Source of the DNA: Serripes groenlandicus | Lineage: Eukaryota > Mollusca > Bivalvia > Cardiida > Cardiidae | Direction: 5' to 3' | NCBI GenBank assembly: GCA_031761405.1 | Contig: JASEVX010000007.1 | Coordinates: 38,554,734 to 38,618,733, forward strand | Length of the DNA: 64,000 nt | In this document: piece by piece, positions 52,801 through 61,800 of the stretch | Position numbering within the stretch: position 1 is the stretch's first letter | Layout of the letters: every line of letters starts with the position of its first letter | Notes under the pieces: generated by a model | What the model was told of the DNA's origin: nothing | Databases searched by the model: none | What the model saw: the letters and a program-made list of their open reading frames with translations, nothing else | Position numbers and translations under genes: made by a program

Positions 52801-55800
52801 TAAGGATTTAGGAACGTGAAGAGACCTTAACCCATTACTTCAAACTAATGACATTTGACGTCTGGTGTTGCAGACGACTTTTGAAAACATTGCAATAAAA
52901 GGTATAATTGCTCAAAACCAGTAATTTCACCTTTAATTGCAATATTTACAACTCTTTATCAAAAAGTTACTTCCGGTTTTCCAGATTTTTCAACTTGTTT
53001 ATCTGTTGATTGTGAAGTAGACAACATTTGAAATATCATATGAAGTAATGGGTTAACTAGATCTATATTTTCACTTTTTCACTTTTTCACGTTATATTTC
53101 AGGCTTTATTGATAAAACCAGACTCTGGGTATAGCCTACACTGGCCAATGTGTTGTGGTCATTTGAATTTGCATGATGGTCCTGGAGGAACTTTGACAGC
53201 TGTACTCGCTGATATGGAGCTCATCTGGGGCACAGTCCTGGAGACAATGCTTGACATTCCATTGAAGGATTTAAAGGTTTACATAATTTATTACTAACAA
53301 ATCTGTATTAAATCAAGTTGAAAACACTGTGGCAAAAGAAGAATTGATGTCTACTAAAAAATCTGGAAAATCTCTATAATTGTAGATATAATTTCTGAAA
53401 AAAGTTGAAAACATTGTGGCAAAAGGAGAAATTTCTTGTTTTGAGCAATTTCTCCTTTTGTCACTTTTTTTTTCAAAAGTCGTCTGCTGCAGATACGTCA
53501 AATTGCGTCTATAGGTGGGAAAGGGTTAAATTTATATTTATTAACTTACCATTATTTATGAAATTTATTCTTTCAAATTATATTTATCCTGTTTGATATC
53601 TGCTGTCTCGCAAATTATCCAGTATCCCCTTCCAACATACAACAAATCTGCAGCAGAGGACTTTAAAACATAAAAAGGCAAAAATATGGAAGATTTCTCT
53701 AAATGAAAGTGGCCAAAGGAAAACATTCTAATTTTAACACCATGTTTACAAAAGGTGCCAGAAAGCGTCTGTATGTGGGATAGGATTATTGTGAATTATG
53801 AATTGAGGATTTATTAAAAATCAAAGACATGCCCTATTTGAAATTCAGGTTAATAACTTTTTTTAATGATATTGGGTAAAAATTGCCATCTCAATGAGTG
53901 ACTGTGCCTTTTGTCTTGAAATACTAAGAGGTCTGATATTTCTGACAAGCATAGGGGTTACTAGAGGTTTGGCAGGGAGATGCATAGGAATAACTTTTTA
54001 ATAATTTGTCTGTTTGTCTGTCTTAATTTTCATCCGTCAGTCAGTCACACTTTAAGTCACTGACATATTGATAGGCGACACATGTGTTTCCTCTTATGCT
54101 TTCACACAATTTATACAGATAGATCAACTTTGTTAGAAAAGAAAGCTTTAAATTAAAAGCATTGTACAAATGTTATTGTTTGTAAATTGTTGTGTTATTT
54201 AATAATTTTTTTAAAAGTTAACGTCTTTCGTTGTTGAAATTGTTGTTGTTTTGCAGTATTACAGAGCAGTGTTGTTGATTCAAGATGTTTATGAACACAA
54301 ACAAGTACGAGAAATGATGACACTATTGTTAGACAGACTTGGCTTTGGTTCAGCCATAATACATCTGGTAGGGATCTTTATTAATATTTTAGCCTTTTCC
54401 TAAGTATAGAAACCTTTGACTTTTAAGGCATTCATTAAAACAAATAGTGTTTCCTCTATAATTATGTTTTGATATTTGGTCAAGATTTATTTACTCTAAT
54501 TGAGCACTAAAATCGATATTTTCATTAGTAGCTGTGCCATAAATAGGGAAAATTTTGTTTTGTCAGAATGTGCAATTATATCAAGTATATATAAGAGTGT
54601 GTCATTATTCAAATCTCACAAATTTGTTCAAGATACTTGTTCATCATAAATAATTTATAATCATGCAGAATGGTCTGACAATATTTTCAAGCAATTCGAT
54701 CATGAAATTGAAGTAATTCCTCTACAAATTTGTTTTAAATAAATGTACTGAGACATTATAATGATTTATATTTGTGCACAAATGCCATGACCAGGTCAAT
54801 TTTAACCCTTTCCCTCATATAGACGCTTTCTGACGCCTCTGCAGCAGACGGCTTTTTGAAAACATAGTAACAAAAGAAGAAATTGCACAAAACGTGCAAT
54901 TTCTCCTTTTGTCACAATGTTTTCCACTTTAAGTCGTAGGTTATCCATTCAATTATAGAGATTTTCCATTATTTGACAAAATATGTTCAAAGTCGTCTGC
55001 TGCAGAATTGTCGTATGAGGGAAAGGGTTAATATGATAATGAAATCACTGTATCTTCATTATGATTCAGAGCTCTAAATAAGGGGCATTTTTTATGTTCT
55101 AAGATTCTTATTTGATATTGAAAATCCTATGTTGTGGTAACTCAAAAGAATCATCTCAGTGAGACGATTCTTTTGAGTACCCACAACATATGATTTTGTT
55201 AAGTAATACAAGAAAAAGACCTGTTCACTCCCTCTAATCTAGTCCTCGGATGATTTCATTCTTTTAGATGGAATCTGTCATGGCCGAGTAATTATCGTCT
55301 CGGATTGGGACTATGCATTCCAGGTTTAATTCCTTTTTCAGGGGTTATGGTGGAATGCTCTATAGCATCTAACATTTTTTAGGCTAGTACTTGTGTGTCA
55401 TCCATGGATCATGAATAAGTGTTCTCTCACAAAGATATGACTGAAATGCAAATTGAACACGGCTTTAAACCTGAAATTAAACAAATTATTTTAGGAATCA
55501 GTGTGTGCAGCATTTGGTGCTGGTGTTGCCAGTGCATGTATTGTAGACGTAGGGGACCAGAAAACTAGTATTTGTTGTGTTGAAGATGGAATATCACATA
55601 GACAATCGAGGTATGTCCGTGTTTAAATAACCCTGTGATTTATCCTCTCTCACATACAACAAATCTGCAGCAGACGGCTTTTTGAAAACATTGTGACAAA
55701 AGAAGAAATTGCACAAAACGTGCAATTTCTCCTTTTGCCACAATGTTTTCCACTTTTTGTCATAGGTTATCCATTCAATTATGGAGATTTTCTATGTTTT

Positions 55801-58800
55801 GACAAAATACGTTCAAAGTCGTCTGCTGCAGAATAGTCGTATGAGGGAAAGGGTTAACAGATCTATGTAAGATTAATGAAATAGTTGAAAATGTTTTGAC
55901 AAAGGATAAATTGCTCATGATGACCAGTTTCTTCTTTTTTCACAATGTTTTCAAAAGTCACCTTATCACAAGCAGCTGTGCCATGAGATCAGGAGATAGT
56001 AGCTCAACCTAGAAGTAGAGACTACTATAGGTTTTATGTTGACATGACAATGAGCTACAGATCTCAGTAAAAGCAAAAGCAATAATTGTTTAACAAACTA
56101 CATTGAATAGAATAGAATAGTATGTAATTTATTTCTTTACAACCAGACATGCCCGACCTTGTTGTTCAGCTAAAAGTGAGCAATTTTCTTTTTTTTTTCC
56201 ACAATGTTTTCAAGTGATGTATTACTTGCACCTACAATTTCATTTACACAACAGTCAAGTCATAGGACCACCATAGTTAGTATTTTATCCTTCCAATGCT
56301 GAAACTTTTCAATGAACTTCTCAAGCTTTGCATTTGGAAGAGTCCATAGTCAATTTTAGGAATCCAGATAATAATGTTAAGTCTGGCAATCAACTTTATA
56401 GAGCCTGATGAGAAGGGGCCGATGTGCCGGCTTACCTTGCTCTATCCTGGTAGGTAAATGCTGCACAAAATTAGTTCCAACAGTCAAAGGGATAAGATAT
56501 TTAACCCTTTCCCTCATATAGACGCTTTCTGACGCCTCTGCAGCAGACGGCTATTTGAAAACATAGTAACAAAAGAAGAAATTGCACAAAACGTGCAATT
56601 TTGTTGGGCATGACTAGTAGATGATCTTTATTGATTTTGAGGTATTTTGTTTAACCCTTTCCCTCATACGGCAATTCTTGCAGCAGACGACTTTGAACGT
56701 ATTTTGTCAAAAAAATAGAAAATCTCCATAATTGAATGGATAACCTATGACAAAAAGTGGAAAACATTGTGCCAAAAGGAGAAATTGCACGTTTTGTGCA
56801 ATTTCTCCTTTTGTCACTATGTTTTCAAGAAGCCGTCTGCTGCAGAGGCGTCAGAAAGCGTCTATATGAGGGAAAGGGTTAAAGATTAAGGTCATAGTAA
56901 CATTTAATACAAAAAGGGGGTCATACTGTTTTACAAATATATTTAGTTTTAAAAACTTGCCATTCGGTAAATGGCGAAGTATTGTGATTTCTCACTTTAT
57001 TTCAATTGGTACTCTTAAAAGACAATTTTGGTACAAACGTGATATATTTCTCCTTCTTTCTCACTATTCTTTTTAATTCAACAGGGTTTCCATGGAAATA
57101 GGAGGAAGTGATATTACTAGGATGTTTTTTGAATTGTTAAATAGACTGGGATTCAATCCGCACATAGACTTGTCACTGAATTGTGACGCCTTGATGATGC
57201 AAGACCTGAAAGAAAAGTTGTGTCACCTGGATCATGTGAGTTTAGCCCTGTCCCACATACTGTAGCAGATATCTTATGCAGGCAAAATATGTAAAAATTG
57301 TAAATGCATCAAATTATAGTTGCATCATTGCATGTAGGAAAGGGTGAGGATTTTTAAAAGGTTTCTAACCACAGAAAAACAACAATACCAAATGTAGTAT
57401 ACATTTTTATAATAGTAGCTGTATATTACAAAACATCATTAGGTAGGTTTTCGTGTGGCTTGCTCATTTGGTAAGTTTGTTTAGTAATTTGCATATTCCG
57501 TGTCTGAGTGGTCAACATCGGAGATTTGAGTTTGACCCCAGCTGGCAGAGTGATGGTAGTGTGGCTTTGGACAAGGCATACGGTCAAACTTGTCTTAAGC
57601 AGCCACCTAGGGGAGAGTCAACATTTGGCTGCTTAATACAAGTCAAATAAAGAAGTACATGTAAATGTTATTATGGTTAATCTTTAATTGGCTGCTTAAC
57701 AGGTGACCAATAACACAAGTTTGACTGTATATCCTAGCCTAGTACTGGGTTCTTCCCCCTGGGATCATGAAAATGAGTTATGTTGCCATAATATAACTGC
57801 AAATACTGTTGAAAAAAACATCAACCCCCAAAAATGTACTGTAGCAGTGATATGAATGTATCGTAGATAGAGCCTTCCAACTTTGTGATCTACCTTAGTT
57901 CCTGTTGTCATTATTTTCGTCCTTTTCTCTCATTACTTTGTCTTAGCAGTCAGTTGAGAAATGTGTCTATACTCTCTGATTTCTATAGATTTATTTAGTA
58001 CTCTACAATGTGGTTTATTTTAATGCCTATGATCACAAACTTAGGAGACCCATAGATATAACTAAACTAAAAAAATGTTTTATTATTTAAAGAACCGGTA
58101 TGGATACCTAGAGGAGTCCGTCCAGATAAGGAGACCCAGCCAGCACATTAAAGAATATTTTATACAGATTGGTGATGAGCTGGTTCTATCCCCACTTAGT
58201 CTCTTCTTTCCGGACATGCATGGATTACAAGGTAGTTGTGTGTCATGTTCATACATCCTTATTTGACCTATGTTGTTGGTACAATACTTTTGAGTATGAT
58301 GCACTGTGGAGAAAAGGTCAGTTTGTGATGAACTGGTTCTATGCCTGCTTTGTCTCTTTTTATCCAAACATGCATGGATTACAAGGTAGGCATACATGCA
58401 TAGCTGTATATCATGTTCATCAATTCTTAATTAACTTGCAAACCCTGTGTTGTTTGTATGCTTCATTTGAGTATCCATATGATATCATAGTAGTGTGTTT
58501 AATTGACTTATAAGATATACCATGGAGTAGAGACTAGTAGGTGATGAACTGGTTCTATCCCCACTTAATCTCTTCTTTCCTGACATGCATGGATTACAAG
58601 ACAGTTGTGTATCATGTTCATACATCCTTATTATACTCCCAGATACGAAGTATATAGGAGTCACGCTTGTCGGTCGGTTTGTCAGTTGGTCGGTCGGTCG
58701 GTCCGTTGGTCTGGACATTTCTTGTGAACACTATTTCTCAGCAACCCTTGGTCAGAATTCAATATAACTTCACAAGAATGATAAATACCAAGCCTAGTTG

Positions 58801-61800
58801 TGCATATTGTCGGCATGTTGCACTGGAATTATTTTTAAATGAGTTATGGCCCCTTGAATTTCTCATACATAGTTGGTCTGTAGACATTTCTTGTGAACAC
58901 TATTTCTCAGCAACCCTTTGTCAGAATTCAATATAACTTCACAAGAATGATTGATACCAAGTGAAGCCTATTTGTGCATATTGTCGGCGTGTTGCACTGG
59001 AATTATTTCAAATGAGTTATGGCCCCTTGTATTTCTAATACATACGTATATTGTCAGGCACCAGCTTGGGGTATTCATCACCTTCAGTGATATTTCTAGT
59101 TTGATCTGTGCTGTTGGTACAATTCTACCGGATGCCCACAACATAGAGTTTAATTGAGTTATAAGATTTACTATGGAGTAGAGGCCAGTTGGTGATGAAC
59201 TGGTTCTGTCCCCGCTTAGACTCTATTTTCCTGACATTTTGTTGTAACAATTCTTTTAAGTGCAAGGTACTGTGGAGAAGAGGCCGGTTTGTGATGAGCT
59301 GGTTCTATCCCAACTTAGTCTCTTTTATCCAAACATGCATGGGTTGCAAGGTATGCATACCTGTATTTCATGTTCATCAATTCTTAATTGACCTTCAATC
59401 CTATGTTGTTGGTACTATTTTGTTGAGTACCCACAACATGAGATTTCAACCATTTCCCTCATACAGACGCTTTCTGACGCCTCTGCAGCAGACAAACTTT
59501 GCAACTATTCTGACACAAGAAGAAATTGTTCATGATGAGCAATTTCTCCTTTTGCCACAATGTTTTGAATTTAATTCAATATTTATACTTTTACTTATCA
59601 GGTATTTCACTATTATTGCATATATATCTTTACGAAGTCGTCTCCTGCAGATGTGATGTATGTGGGTAAGAGTTTTATTGAGTAATTATGTAGAAGCTGT
59701 GGTACAAAGACCTAGGACTCTAAACATGTGCAGTTTGATGCATCTGCTACAGAAAACTTTCATAAACAATTAAGCAAAAGGCTAATTTGCTCACAATCAG
59801 TAATAACTCCTTTTCAACCCTTTTAAATAATCATTCCGATCCACACTTTCATTTATTGAACATTTCACTAGATTGTACTTGATACTTTCAATGTCATCTG
59901 CTGCTGATTTGTTGTATGGTTATTCAGATACCTTAACCCTTTACCTCATACGACAATTCTGCAGCAGACGACTTTGAACATATATTGTCAAATAATAGAA
60001 AATCTCTATAATTGAATGGATAACCTATGACTAAAAGTGGAAAACATTGTGTCAAAAGGAGAAATTGCTCGTTTTGAGCAATTTCTTCTTTTGTCACTAT
60101 GTTTTCAAAAAGCCGTCTGCTGCAGAGGCGTCAGAAAGCGTCTATATGAGGTAAATGGTTAAATGAAAGTTCTAGTTAAATTTTGGGTCTAAATTACATT
60201 GGAATATTCTCTGATAATTAGTTATTTATTTTAAGCCCATGTGTACTGTATGTTTTTTTTCACAGGGGATCAACTGACCCACATACAAAAGCGTAATGAG
60301 GGAGACCCTAGTGACCCACATGATGAATTCTACCTTCGTCAGGTTCAAAGAGGACAGGATCAGGTATGTGTATTGTGCCGTCTATAATTCCAAGAAGACG
60401 AATATATATAGTCTATGCATTGGTCATTTTGTCAGTCTGTGTGTATTTGTATATCTCCACACAATTTATTTGGTTATTGATTGATTGATTTGGATTTAAC
60501 GCCGTTTCAACAATTTTTCAGTCATATCTCGGCAGCCAGTACACCTACTCATATGTTTCCTGATTATGCCTCACAGCATTCTCTCCAAGCAACTTGCTGC
60601 TTTTCAACATAGACTGTAAGCCCATTGGTGAAAGACAAATGACGCTCGTCACAGTGACATTTTGTTGGTTAGTTGGTTGGTCCGTAATTATGACATAATA
60701 AACTTTGAAGAGCAAACTACTCTAGTTTAAAAGAAATTTTAAAGTATCTTTGTACACATGATAATCATAAATTGTAGATATGCCAGACATAATGTTGTAT
60801 TATTTCCGTTCAGGAGTTTTAGAGTCCTCTCCCCTTGAACTGACAATTCTATTGGCATCGTATTCATGGCATAATCAAATTAGACAACTTAAAGTTACTG
60901 CCCTTAACCCTTTCCCTAATATGGCAATTCTGCAGCAGACGGCTTTGAACGTATTTTGTCAAAAAATAGAAAATCTATGACAAAAAGTGAAAAACATTGT
61001 GGCAAAAGGATAAATTGCACGTTTTGTGCAATTTCTTCTTTTGTCACTATATTTTCAAAAAGTCGTCTGCTGCAGAGGTGTCAGAAAGCGTCTATATGAG
61101 GGAAAGGGTAAAGAGGGGCTTATAAGCTTTTAAACTTTTTCCACTTGCAGACTTTATTACTTATTATTATACAGCAGTATGAGTTAAAAAAATGGGTTTA
61201 GGTAATGGATAAACTTTAGTGATAATACATGTCTTATTACATGTGAAAGAAAAGAATCATATTTAGCCATTTCACATGAAAATGAACTCTTGGGAATTGA
61301 AATCAGCCAACAATAAGATCAGCTTGGGAATTTACACAATCTGATCTGCTTCTCCGCTATGAGATATTCAGCTGTACATGGGAAAACTCCCCATTTGTAG
61401 CAGTCAATGCAGAGTGCCTATTGGCAAGCCATTTTCTAGCCTTGTTCTTGTTAGTTTGCCTGGATCATTATTAAAAGTTATTTTGCTGTGATATAACTGA
61501 AAAACTGTTGAAAATGGCATTAAATCTCCCCATCCCCCCAAATGCTGTATGGAAACCTGTAGATTTGTTGGACTACAAAAAGAACCAAATATATATTCAA
61601 TTATAGAATAATTACCACCAGTTCTTTTTTAAAATGGACCATTTATTTTGAAGATTAAAATGTTCATTATACATATAAATTTTGCATCATCTAAAAGCAT
61701 TTTATATTTATTCACAAACATAATTACTTTCCTCAGTGCTTGACCTGTTTACTTTAGCCTCCAATATTCGGCATTTCGTTTTTTTTAAATGATTTTAGTG

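Noticed and set aside
58169..58513. 114-codon plus-strand frame and its minus-strand partner
   Set aside because: They read ARP8 exon 9 and its copies in wrong frames. The correct frame joins exons 8 and 10 in phase.
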